Source of the DNA: Syntrophales bacterium
GTDB lineage: Bacteria; Desulfobacterota; Syntrophia; Syntrophales; UBA2210
DNA: 6,204 nucleotides
NCBI GenBank assembly: GCA_028715865.1
Contig: JAQUQY010000090.1
Location: forward strand, 1-6,204
Direction of reading: 5' to 3'
Each line of letters opens with the position of its first letter. Position 1 is the first letter of the stretch. The notes beneath the pieces were generated by a model. The model saw nothing but the letters and a program-made list of their open reading frames with translations, made no database searches and was not told where the DNA came from. Below, piece after piece: positions 1 through 5,791 of the stretch. The position numbers were made by a program, and so were the translations under genes.

Positions 1-24
1 ATTTTTCAAGTTGCCACGGGTTAT

Positions 25-1383
25 TCAAAAAAGGTGCTCTACCAAATCTTCAATTTTTTCCACTCCGACCGTGTAAATGTTATTCTCCATTGAAACGCTT
101 TCTGTAGAGCTTTTCGGTATGACGCATCGTTTGAATCCCATTCTCGCCGCCTCTCTCACCCTTGAAAGGATATGTCCCACGCCACGAACCTCTCCCGTGA
201 GGCCGACTTCACCGCAGGCGAGGGTGCGCGATTCCACTGGACGCTTGAGATAGCTGGACAGGAGAGACGAAACGACGGCAAGGTCCACTGCCGGTTCGGT
301 AACTTTTACACCTCCAGCCACATTGATAAAAATGTCGTGGCCCGCCAGATTATACCCGCAAACCCGGTCAAGAACGGCCGCGAGAAGCGACACCCTGTTA
401 TGGTCTACTCCAATAGTGGTTCTACGTGGAATTCCGAAACTGTTTTCACTGACAAGGGATTGAACTTCAACAAGAATCGGACGGGTTCCCTCCATGCTGG
501 CCGTAACTATGGATCCGGCAACTCCCTTCGGGCGCTCTGAGAGAAAAAGGGCCGAGGGATTCTTCACTTCGCCAAGACCATCTTCCCTCATTTCAAAAAC
601 GCCAATCTCGTTGGTAGGCCCATAGCGGTTCTTAACGGCCCGTATTATTCGAAATGAATGGCCCGCGTCCCCTTCAAAATAAAGGACCGTATCCACCATG
701 TGTTCTAAAACCCTTGGTCCTGCTATGGATCCGTCCTTGGTAACATGACCGATCAGAAAAACCGGGGCGCCCGTTTTTTTTGACTGGACAATCAATTTCT
801 CTGATGCTTCCCGAACCTGGGTAACACTTCCCGGCGCGGATGAATAGACTGAGGAATACATTGTCTGTATCGAATCAATAACCACAACAGCAGGTTTATG
901 AACCTCCAGCTGCTTCAGTATTGCCTCCAGGGAAACCTCTACCAGGACCATAAGGTTGTGAGAGACAGCCCCTACGCGACATCCCCTCAGCTTTATCTGG
1001 TTAGATGATTCCTCCCCGGATATGTAGAGAACTTTGAGCCCCGCGTCGGCCATTTTCTGAAGTACCTGCAGTAAAAGCGTTGACTTGCCGATTCCCGGAT
1101 CTCCACCTATGAGTATAGCCGATCCCTTTACCACACCTCCCCCGAGTACCCGGTCAAACTCATCTATGCCTGTTGAGGTGCGATCCGCCTCGTCAGCATC
1201 AATGGCATCAATGGAACATGGCTCTGAACCGAATTCCCTATCCCTGGCGCTTTCCGTACTTCGCACCCTTGCGTCCTCTTCCACAAAGCGGTTCCATAAA
1301 CCGCATGACGGACATCTGCCCAGCCACTTCGGAGACTGGTGTCCACAGTCCTGACAGAAAAAAACAGTTTTGACGCTTTTCAT
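25..1383 (-). CDS. radA: DNA repair protein RadA (Sms), branch-migration ATPase
   Basis: A complete 452-residue protein, close to the usual RadA length of about 460. The N-terminus carries a C4 zinc finger (Cys10, Cys13, Cys24, Cys27). The RecA-like ATPase core follows, with Walker A GGDPGIGKST at 93-102, SGEES at 122-126, Walker B VVVID at 166-170 and GHVTKDG at 202-208. The RadA signature is at 251-255, here KNRYG instead of the more usual KNRFG. From about residue 270 to the end is the Lon-protease-like domain (GEVGLTGEVRGV at 391-402), which in this family is structural and not proteolytic. RadA is a cytoplasmic helicase-like enzyme that processes recombination intermediates alongside RecA. 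The ATG is preceded by AAAGGG, with 8 nt between GGG and ATG, and by a good promoter. The stop is TGA. The gene is transcribed away from the tRNA and appears to be monocistronic at this end. Confidence 0.97.
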   Translation of the reverse strand: MKSVKTVFFCQDCGHQSPKWLGRCPSCGLWNRFVEEDARVRSTESARDREFGSEPCSIDAIDADEADRTSTGIDEFDRVLGGGVVKGSAILIGGDPGIGKSTLLLQVLQKMADAGLKVLYISGEESSNQIKLRGCRVGAVSHNLMVLVEVSLEAILKQLEVHKPAVVVIDSIQTMYSSVYSSAPGSVTQVREASEKLIVQSKKTGAPVFLIGHVTKDGSIAGPRVLEHMVDTVLYFEGDAGHSFRIIRAVKNRYGPTNEIGVFEMREDGLGEVKNPSALFLSERPKGVAGSIVTASMEGTRPILVEVQSLVSENSFGIPRRTTIGVDHNRVSLLAAVLDRVCGYNLAGHDIFINVAGGVKVTEPAVDLAVVSSLLSSYLKRPVESRTLACGEVGLTGEVRGVGHILSRVREAARMGFKRCVIPKSSTESVSMENNIYTVGVEKIEDLVEHLF

Positions 1384-1386
1384 AAA

Positions 1387-1410
1387 AATGACCCTTTAAA
1401 TGACCCTTTA
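1387..1410 (-). repeat. perfect tandem 12-bp repeat in the radA leader
   Basis: Two exact, adjacent copies of a 12-bp unit occupy 1387-1398 and 1399-1410; on the radA strand the unit reads TAAAGGGTCATT. The copy nearer the gene supplies the ribosome-binding sequence AAAGGG. The farther copy is a second, identical SD-like sequence 12 nt upstream. It may be a slippage duplication, a ribosome standby site or a binding site. Confidence 0.85.
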
Positions 1411-1453
1411 TTGGAATGCTCGGGACAGGCAGAGACGATGTCAAGTGGAAAAC

Positions 1454-1482
1454 ACTATAAATATATTACTTGCCCTCGTCAA
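1454..1482 (-). promoter_or_regulatory. sigma-70-type promoter of radA
   Basis: Read on the minus strand, a -35 box TTGACG (1482-1477) is followed by a 17-nt spacer and a -10 box TATAGT (1459-1454). Transcription would start near 1447, giving a leader of about 64 nt before the radA ATG. Both boxes are one mismatch from consensus and the spacing is ideal. The start site is inferred, not seen. Confidence 0.72.
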
Positions 1483-1522
1483 TTCAAAAGCCTATTTAAT
1501 TGATATAGTCAAATAAATCTCC

Positions 1523-1549
1523 TTGACAGGCAGAGAAAATGAGTATACT
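1523..1549 (+). promoter_or_regulatory. promoter of the tRNA gene
   Basis: A consensus -35 TTGACA (1523-1528) and a -10 TATACT (1544-1549) are separated by 15 nt, or 16 nt if the -10 is read one base later. This spacer is shorter than ideal. The upstream sequence is AT-rich, as expected for an UP-element region. Transcription would start near 1556, leaving a leader of about 30 nt to be removed by RNase P. Confidence 0.65.
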
Positions 1550-1585
1550 TGTACCCTTTTAAAAAAATGGTTAGATTTATTCAGG

Positions 1586-1661
1586 GGGCCCATAGCTCAA
1601 TTGGAAGAGCCACCGGCTCATAACCGGTAGGTCCCTGGTTCGAACCCAGGTGGGCCCACCA
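1586..1661 (+). tRNA. tRNA with anticodon CAT (likely Ile2, alternatively elongator Met)
   Basis: A full 76-nt cloverleaf. The 7-bp acceptor stem GGGCCCA/TGGGCCC is 1586-1592 with 1651-1657. The D stem GCTC/GAGC is 1595-1598 with 1607-1610. The anticodon stem ACCGG/CCGGT flanks loop CTCATAA, with CAT at 1619-1621. The T stem CCTGG/CCAGG holds loop TTCGAAC. Discriminator A1658 is followed by an encoded CCA. It is not initiator tRNA, because the acceptor begins with a paired G1-C72 and the anticodon stem lacks the three-GC run. The C4-G69 and C5-G68 pairs match the features TilS uses in E. coli to recognise the AUA-reading isoleucine tRNA, whose CAT is modified to lysidine. That favours Ile2 over elongator Met, but sequence alone does not settle it. 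Confidence 0.95.
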
Positions 1662-1732
1662 TAGGAAAACAGAACAATGAAAGAGAGAAATAGACACGAC
1701 GCGGCGAGTGAGTGTTCCACTCGATATTGCTG

Positions 1733-1763
1733 AAAAATGCACCAGTCTCTGGTGCATTTTTTT
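1733..1763 (+). terminator. intrinsic terminator after the tRNA
   Basis: An 8-bp stem TGCACCAG/CTGGTGCA (1738-1745 with 1749-1756) has a 3-nt loop. It is preceded by five A and followed by seven T (1757-1763), so it can extend by A-U pairs. This is a textbook Rho-independent terminator for the tRNA transcript. It ends 31 nt before the start of the next gene. Confidence 0.9.
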
Positions 1764-1794
1764 ATGGCGCCGGCCTTGGAAAGAGAGGATATAT

Positions 1795-2514
1795 TTGAAA
1801 GAGCAATTAAATCTGCTGGTAGAGCTTCAAAGAATCGAATCGGATGTGGCTGCCCTCAGGGCTAAAGAGAAGGATCTTCCAAAGAAACGTGACGCCCTGT
1901 TGGAAGAAATGAATAATCATGAAAAGAACCTTCGTGACCAACAGGACCGGTTGGATGGCCTGCGGAAAGATCATCACCAGAAGGAGCTGGATCTTACAAA
2001 GGGCCTTGAACGAATTAAAAAAACGAAGGGCCGTCTTCTCGAGGTGAAAACAAACAAAGAATATGAGGCCGCACTGAAGGAAATAGAATCAACCAGCGAA
2101 GCCAACGGAAAAATTGAAGATGAAATCATAGTGCTGCTCGACGAAATAGACACAACATTGAATCTGGTAAAGGCTGAGACTTCCGAAATAGCTAAACACA
2201 GGAAGAAATACGAGCGGGAAGCCGCTCTGATCGAAGAGGAACTGGCGTCAATCGATTCCCGGCTTCAGGAAAAACTTCAGGAACAGGAAAAAATACGGTC
2301 AAGAATAGCATCAGCTCTCATAAAAAAATTTGACCTTATAAGGGGTCGCAGAAACGGGAAAGCAGTTGTCGCGGTAAGGCATGAAGTATGCGATGGATGC
2401 CACATGAACATCCCTCCACAGATGTTCAACGATCTGATACGATCGGAAACCCTCATCCTATGCCCCCATTGCAGCAGAATCATATATTTCGAGGAACTTA
2501 CAGCACAACAATAG
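1795..2514 (+). CDS. coiled-coil C4 zinc-ribbon protein (COG1579 family)
   Basis: A 239-residue protein, the usual size for this family. Residues from about 5 to 190 are strongly heptad-like and highly charged, as in a long antiparallel coiled coil. Inside them is the family's conserved TNKEYEAALKEIE stretch. The C-terminus is a zinc ribbon with Cys199-X2-Cys202 and Cys223-X2-Cys226. A characterised relative is Helicobacter HP0958, which acts in flagellar and RNA-related control; the role in this organism is unknown. I chose TTG at 1795 because AGAGAGGA lies 5 nt upstream and the protein then begins at the family's normal N-terminus (KEQLNLLVELQRIE). The frame is open back to a GTG at 1708, but that extension would be translated through the terminator hairpin and has no family resemblance. 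No separate promoter is visible between terminator and start. rnpB follows on the same strand. Confidence 0.9.
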   Translation: MKEQLNLLVELQRIESDVAALRAKEKDLPKKRDALLEEMNNHEKNLRDQQDRLDGLRKDHHQKELDLTKGLERIKKTKGRLLEVKTNKEYEAALKEIESTSEANGKIEDEIIVLLDEIDTTLNLVKAETSEIAKHRKKYEREAALIEEELASIDSRLQEKLQEQEKIRSRIASALIKKFDLIRGRRNGKAVVAVRHEVCDGCHMNIPPQMFNDLIRSETLILCPHCSRIIYFEELTAQQ

Positions 2515-2584
2515 GCTCATCCTTCTCTCCAGAAAGAATCCTCCGCCAGGTGTTCATCCTGTTCAATCAACCAAAACATGCCGA

Positions 2585-2606
2585 GGGTTTATTCTGGGTT
2601 TATTCT
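2585..2606 (+). repeat. perfect tandem 11-bp repeat upstream of the rnpB promoter
   Basis: GGGTTTATTCT occurs twice without a gap (2585-2595 and 2596-2606). It ends 14 bp before the rnpB -35 box. The 11-bp period is about one helical turn, so both copies face the same side of the DNA. It could be a paired activator site or a slippage duplication. Confidence 0.8.
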
Positions 2607-2620
2607 GATTGATATATTAA

Positions 2621-2649
2621 TTGATTCAATGCCTGTAAATTGTTATACT
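2621..2649 (+). promoter_or_regulatory. promoter of rnpB
   Basis: A -35 TTGATT (2621-2626) and a -10 TATACT (2644-2649) are separated by an ideal 17 nt. The predicted start, 7-8 nt after the -10, falls on the first base of RNase P helix P1 (2657). The region upstream is AT-rich. The -35 overlaps the small palindrome ATTGATTCAAT (2620-2630). Confidence 0.82.
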
Positions 2650-2656
2650 TATGCCT

Positions 2657-3062
2657 GTATCAGAGCAGATCGGGTGGTCGCTGGCCCGTTAAAGCGGGCC
2701 GGAGGAAAGTCCGAGCTCCGCAGGGCGGGATGGTCGCTAACGGCGACTGGGGGCAACCCTAAGGAAAGTGCCACAGAAAATATACCGCCCCGAATATGGC
2801 CCACGGGTCCTTTTCGAGGTAAGGGTGAAAAGGTGAGGTAAGAGCTCACCAGTTTCCCGGGTGACCGGGAAAGCTTGGTAAACCCCATCCGGAGCAAGAC
2901 CAAATAGGAGAGCGTTTGAGGGTGGCCCGTCCGAAGCTCTTGGGTAGTGTCGCTTGAGGCAGCGGGCAACCGTTGTCCCAGATGAATGATCACCGTCTCC
3001 GATTGACGATTTAAATATCGTTGCGGAGAAACAGAACTCGGCTTACAGATCTGCTCTGATAC
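2657..3062 (+). ncRNA. rnpB: RNase P RNA, bacterial class A
   Basis: This is the catalytic RNA that cleaves 5' leaders from precursor tRNAs. The ends pair perfectly over 15 bp as helix P1 (2657-2671 with 3048-3062). P2 pairs 2673-2679 with 2988-2994. Conserved region I, GAGGAAAGTCC, is at 2702-2712. GTGCCACAGAAA is at 2768-2779. The L15 loop GGTAAACCCC, which base-pairs with the tRNA CCA end, starts at 2877, followed by GGAGCAAGACCAAATAGG. Conserved region V, ACAGAACTCGGCTTA, is at 3032-3046, and P4 forms between CCGAG (2711-2715) and CTCGG (3037-3041). A hairpin between P2 and P4 (stem 2996-3001 with 3024-3029) fits helix P19, which is absent from E. coli RNA. P3 is a short hairpin (2683-2700). 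Open frames across this region are not genes. The exact mature 3' end is uncertain by a few bases. Confidence 0.97.
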
Positions 3063-3180
3063 TTCAATTAACCTTGCCGGCTGGAAAAGGGAATCCACAC
3101 CTCCCGCAGCTTCGAAACTCGCCCTTGACTCTTCAAACTAACAATTAAAAAAGATCCGATCCGAGGACACCGGAAACGTC
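3063..3180. other. rnpB-hsp20 intergenic stretch, no clear element
   Basis: No gene, tRNA or convincing intrinsic terminator is visible here. No stem followed by a T-run is seen downstream of rnpB, so its 3' end may arise by processing or by Rho-dependent termination. The only repetition noticed is a short doubled GATCC (near 3153-3162). Confidence 0.5.
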
Positions 3181-3208
3181 TTGACAAGTTCAGAAGAGTG
3201 ATTATTTT
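3181..3208 (+). promoter_or_regulatory. putative promoter of hsp20
   Basis: A perfect -35 TTGACA (3181-3186) is followed after 16 nt by TATTTT (3203-3208), a weaker -10. Transcription would start near 3215, leaving a leader of about 128 nt before the ATG. I see no sigma-32-type CCCCAT -10 and no CIRCE inverted repeat, so heat control may act on the RNA instead. Confidence 0.5.
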
Positions 3209-3220
3209 ACGCTCAAACAA

Positions 3221-3342
3221 GGTATTTGACTAATGATACCAATACATTGAGTCCCGCAAGCCGACCTTCGGCACGGGTGGACCAAAGCCTGCCGACAACG
3301 GTCATGGCTCGACGGAACCAGCCAAAGAGAGGAGGTATTGAA
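3221..3342 (+). promoter_or_regulatory. structured hsp20 5' leader, possible RNA thermometer
   Basis: Several helices can be drawn in this leader. GGTAT (3221-3225) pairs with ATACC (3236-3240). A nested hairpin pairs CCCG (3253-3256) with CGGG (3274-3277) outside GCCGA (3260-3264) with TCGGC (3268-3272). Two segments can instead pair with the Shine-Dalgarno region GAGGAGGT (3329-3336): TGATACC (3234-3240) with GGTATTG (3334-3340), and ACCTTC (3264-3269) with GGAGGT (3331-3336), both including G-U pairs. Masking of the SD at low temperature is known for small heat-shock genes. Here it is an inference from short complementarities only. Confidence 0.35.
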
Positions 3343-3849
3343 ATGATAACCAGAGATCTCATAACAGGAAACAGATGGAGAAACAGGCTTCCATCACGGA
3401 GAGAAGAGGAAAACCCCGTGACCAGCCTGCAGCGGACAATTAACGATGTTTTCGATTCATTCATGGGTGATATCGGGAGATTACAATTTCCAGGCATTGA
3501 GGATTGGCGTGGACAGTTCGCTCCAAACATTGACGTAAAGGAAAATGACAAGGAAATAGAAGTGACGGCGGAACTCCCGGGAATGGATGAAAAGGACATT
3601 GATGTTTCGATTACTAAAGATGCTCTTGTTCTCAGGGGTGAAAAAAAGGAAGAGAAGGAAGAGAAAGACAAGGGTTACTGGCATACGGAACGACGCTACG
3701 GTTCTTTCCAGAGGGTAATTCCACTGCCCGAGGCAATAGACACGGACAAAGCGGAAGCCGGCTTTAAAAAGGGCGTTCTTTCCATACGTATCCCGAAAAC
3801 CGGGGAGGCCGAAAAGGCGGGTAAAAAAATTGCCATAAAAACCGAATAA
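3343..3849 (+). CDS. Hsp20-family small heat-shock protein
   Basis: A 168-residue ATP-independent chaperone of the alpha-crystallin type, which holds unfolding proteins in the cytoplasm. An N-terminal arm (about 1-57) precedes the alpha-crystallin domain (about 58-152). Landmarks are AELPGMDEKDIDVSI (76-90), a highly charged Lys/Glu loop (100-110), ERRYGSFQRVIPLP (116-129) and the A-x3-x-GVL signature AGFKKGVLSIRIPK (139-152). The C-terminal tail has an I-x-I motif (IAI, 163-165), which in this family docks neighbouring dimers into oligomers. The start is the ATG at 3343, six nt after a near-perfect SD (AGAGGAGGT). The frame is open 39 codons further up to a TTG at 3226, but that has no SD and its product has no family resemblance. 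The gene stands alone between its own promoter and a strong terminator. Confidence 0.95.
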   Translation: MITRDLITGNRWRNRLPSRREEENPVTSLQRTINDVFDSFMGDIGRLQFPGIEDWRGQFAPNIDVKENDKEIEVTAELPGMDEKDIDVSITKDALVLRGEKKEEKEEKDKGYWHTERRYGSFQRVIPLPEAIDTDKAEAGFKKGVLSIRIPKTGEAEKAGKKIAIKTE

Positions 3850-3875
3850 GTTCCCTTTGATTTTCGCATGACCGT

Positions 3876-3908
3876 TCCCGGAGGCGGACGGTGCCTCCGG
3901 GATTTTTT
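3876..3908 (+). terminator. intrinsic terminator after hsp20
   Basis: A perfect 10-bp GC-rich stem TCCCGGAGGC/GCCTCCGGGA (3876-3885 with 3893-3902) has a 7-nt loop and is followed by six T. It ends the hsp20 transcript 26 nt after the stop codon. Confidence 0.94.
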
Positions 3909-4021
3909 ATGCGGGGTTTGGGAGAGTTTGCATACATAAGTCCAGAATCAGTTTTTGCTTGCCTTTTTCAAGTACTTCAATTGAGAATGCAGAATCGCAA
4001 AGTTGTGACAGAAAGATTGAA

Positions 4022-5710
4022 GTGAAGAAAATAAACAAAAAACCCAAAGGGAAAACTCTACTGAAAACCCATGGGAACTTGTCCCTGGTTCCCTCAGACC
4101 TTTTCCGGACTACCGGAGATGAAATATCCCGGCGCCTGCTTGCCTATCCGGATTCACGCGAGCAGGTTCAGAAACTTTCAAAGCAGGATTATTTCTGGCT
4201 GGTCAAAAAAGCAGGCGAAGAAAGCCTGTCTCTGCTTGCACTGGGATCTGAGGAACAGTGGAGGCATCTTCTTGACATCGACCTTTGGGACAGGGACAGA
4301 ATCGACGAAAACCGCCTTGCCTTATGGGTGGAACGACTCGGTGACGCAGATCCGGAAAGGTTCGTGGAATGGCTGTTAAGTGACGGCCTGAGTCTGTGCT
4401 TCATCTACCTTTACAAGGCTCTGGACATAATTACGATCACGCCTGACGACGAAGACATTGAAATTCCAGATGGTTTTTTCACCTTTGATGGTGTGATTTA
4501 CATGCGTCCCAGGAATGAGAATTCATACAACGCCCTTCGAAGCATCCTTGAAACCATGGTACGCAGTGACATGGAGCGTTTCAACAGCGTCATCGTGAAT
4601 CTTGGAGGAATAGTTACGGCAGAAACGGAAGAAGAGATTTACCATTTCAGAAACGCCCGCCTTGCCGATGATGGCTTCACTCCCTTTGATGAGGCTGTTG
4701 AATTGTATATTCCCCTCGACCCCGCCTCGCTGGAAACAATGGGGAACCTTGCGGTGATCGATATAATCGATGATGATGAAAATCCTGTTGTCGTCCCGGG
4801 TCTGCCCCTTTCGCAGGTTGACGGATCTACATTTTTCATGAACGTCATAGATCGCTTTTCCGATGCGATAACTGTGGACCGCGTCCGTTTTGAATTCGCC
4901 GGCCTCTGCAACCAGATTCTCTCAGCAGATGGGTTTTCCGGACGTGAACTGGAGGAACTGTCGGATTCAGTTGAAAAGGCTGGCGGATATATCAACCTGG
5001 CCCTTGAGAAACTCGCGTGGGACGATCCAGGCAGGGCGGAACATCTGCTTAGATCCCATTCTCTGCATACTCTTTTCCGGGTGGGCTTCGGGCTGGTTAC
5101 AGAGGCTGCCCGTGCGACCGAGCGATGGATCAACAGGAGTTGGTTTAATAGAATGCAGCTTCCTCTGTCATTCTGGGGAGATTCTTATGAAAAGGCTCTC
5201 AGGGGACTCCTTGCTCGAAGACCGCGCTTTCATGCTGGCGGGGAAGAATACAGAAATTTTGCTGGAATCGAGGAGCTTGAGGCCTGCAGATCGACAATGG
5301 CCCGGGTTGAAGCTCTTGACAAGCTCTTGTCCCGCGTAGACGAGAATTACTCACTGGGAGGGCAGCTTCCAGTCTACGCCGGCCTGACAGTTCAGTCCCT
5401 TCTGGTTACCCTTTTTGCTAAAATCATCATGGGAGCCGATTTGGGATTTTCTTCGATTTCACTGGACGAGGCGAGGCACTGCCTGGATCTTCTACGCCGT
5501 GGAGAGACAGTTCCTCCATACAAAATGACCCGCCAAGGCGATGCCTTTCTTTCCTTCTTCACGGGCTTTCTTGATCCTGGAGAATCCGGCGGTGAGGAGG
5601 CTCGGAGCGCTCTAGCCTCTATCTGGAGCGCCTTTCGAGAAGAGTACGAAAACATAGAATCCAGTGACATTTCGCCGCGTTATACCAATTTCCTCATGAT
5701 CGAAGAGTGA
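4022..5710 (+). CDS. uncharacterised protein, probably DUF6178 family
   Basis: A protein of about 562 residues if it starts at the GTG at 4022, which has a weak GAAAG six nt upstream. It is 583 residues if it starts at the TTG at 3959, which has no SD. There is no in-frame ATG before codon 182 of the longer form, so the start is non-ATG either way. The composition (numbering from 3959) is soluble and acidic: a basic patch at 23-36, then helix-like segments such as LSKQDYFWLVKKAGEESLSL and LLDIDLWDRDRIDENRLALW, and acidic stretches at 162-170 and 268-274. I see no signal peptide, convincing membrane segment, nucleotide-binding loop or metal-binding cluster. The DIDLWDRDRI region resembles what I recall of DUF6178, known mainly from deltaproteobacteria and without assigned function; this is from memory, not a search. 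It follows the hsp20 terminator, so it is probably a separate unit, though I see no clear promoter. Confidence 0.85.
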   Translation: MKKINKKPKGKTLLKTHGNLSLVPSDLFRTTGDEISRRLLAYPDSREQVQKLSKQDYFWLVKKAGEESLSLLALGSEEQWRHLLDIDLWDRDRIDENRLALWVERLGDADPERFVEWLLSDGLSLCFIYLYKALDIITITPDDEDIEIPDGFFTFDGVIYMRPRNENSYNALRSILETMVRSDMERFNSVIVNLGGIVTAETEEEIYHFRNARLADDGFTPFDEAVELYIPLDPASLETMGNLAVIDIIDDDENPVVVPGLPLSQVDGSTFFMNVIDRFSDAITVDRVRFEFAGLCNQILSADGFSGRELEELSDSVEKAGGYINLALEKLAWDDPGRAEHLLRSHSLHTLFRVGFGLVTEAARATERWINRSWFNRMQLPLSFWGDSYEKALRGLLARRPRFHAGGEEYRNFAGIEELEACRSTMARVEALDKLLSRVDENYSLGGQLPVYAGLTVQSLLVTLFAKIIMGADLGFSSISLDEARHCLDLLRRGETVPPYKMTRQGDAFLSFFTGFLDPGESGGEEARSALASIWSAFREEYENIESSDISPRYTNFLMIEE

Positions 5711-5744
5711 AGGCACAGTAACAGAGAATTCCAGTAAGCAACAA

Positions 5745-5771
5745 AAAGAGGGGCTCAGTGAGCCCCTCTTT
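5745..5771. terminator. bidirectional intrinsic terminator between convergent genes
   Basis: A perfect 12-bp stem AAAGAGGGGCTC/GAGCCCCTCTTT (5745-5756 with 5760-5771) has a 3-nt AGT loop. It has T residues on the right and a run of A on the left (5743-5747), so it can work for the plus-strand gene ending at 5710 and for ppsA ending at 5792 on the minus strand. The symmetric placement supports shared use. Confidence 0.9.
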
Positions 5772-5791
5772 AAGCGGTCGCCGGATGGAAA

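Noticed and set aside
172..540. Plus-strand open frame inside radA
   Set aside because: It is the antisense shadow of a complete, motif-bearing radA, with no SD.
1586..1661. tRNA gene as a possible attachment site of an integrated element
   Set aside because: No integrase, no repeated tRNA 3' end in the window, and the flanking genes are core housekeeping genes.
2578..3098. Open reading frames on both strands across 2578-2841 and 2649-3098
   Set aside because: They lie on the RNase P RNA gene, whose conserved regions and pairing explain the sequence; the products resemble no protein family.
3125..3150. Second possible -35 (TTGACT at 3125) for a promoter before hsp20
   Set aside because: No acceptable -10 lies 16-18 nt downstream.
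3226..3342. 39-codon N-terminal extension of Hsp20 from a TTG
   Set aside because: There is no SD at the TTG and no family resemblance, while the ATG at 3343 has a near-perfect SD; the stretch is better read as a structured leader.
4639..5133. Minus-strand open frame inside the DUF6178-like gene
   Set aside because: It is antisense to a long continuous frame, rich in Ser/Arg as typical for shadows, and has no start signals.
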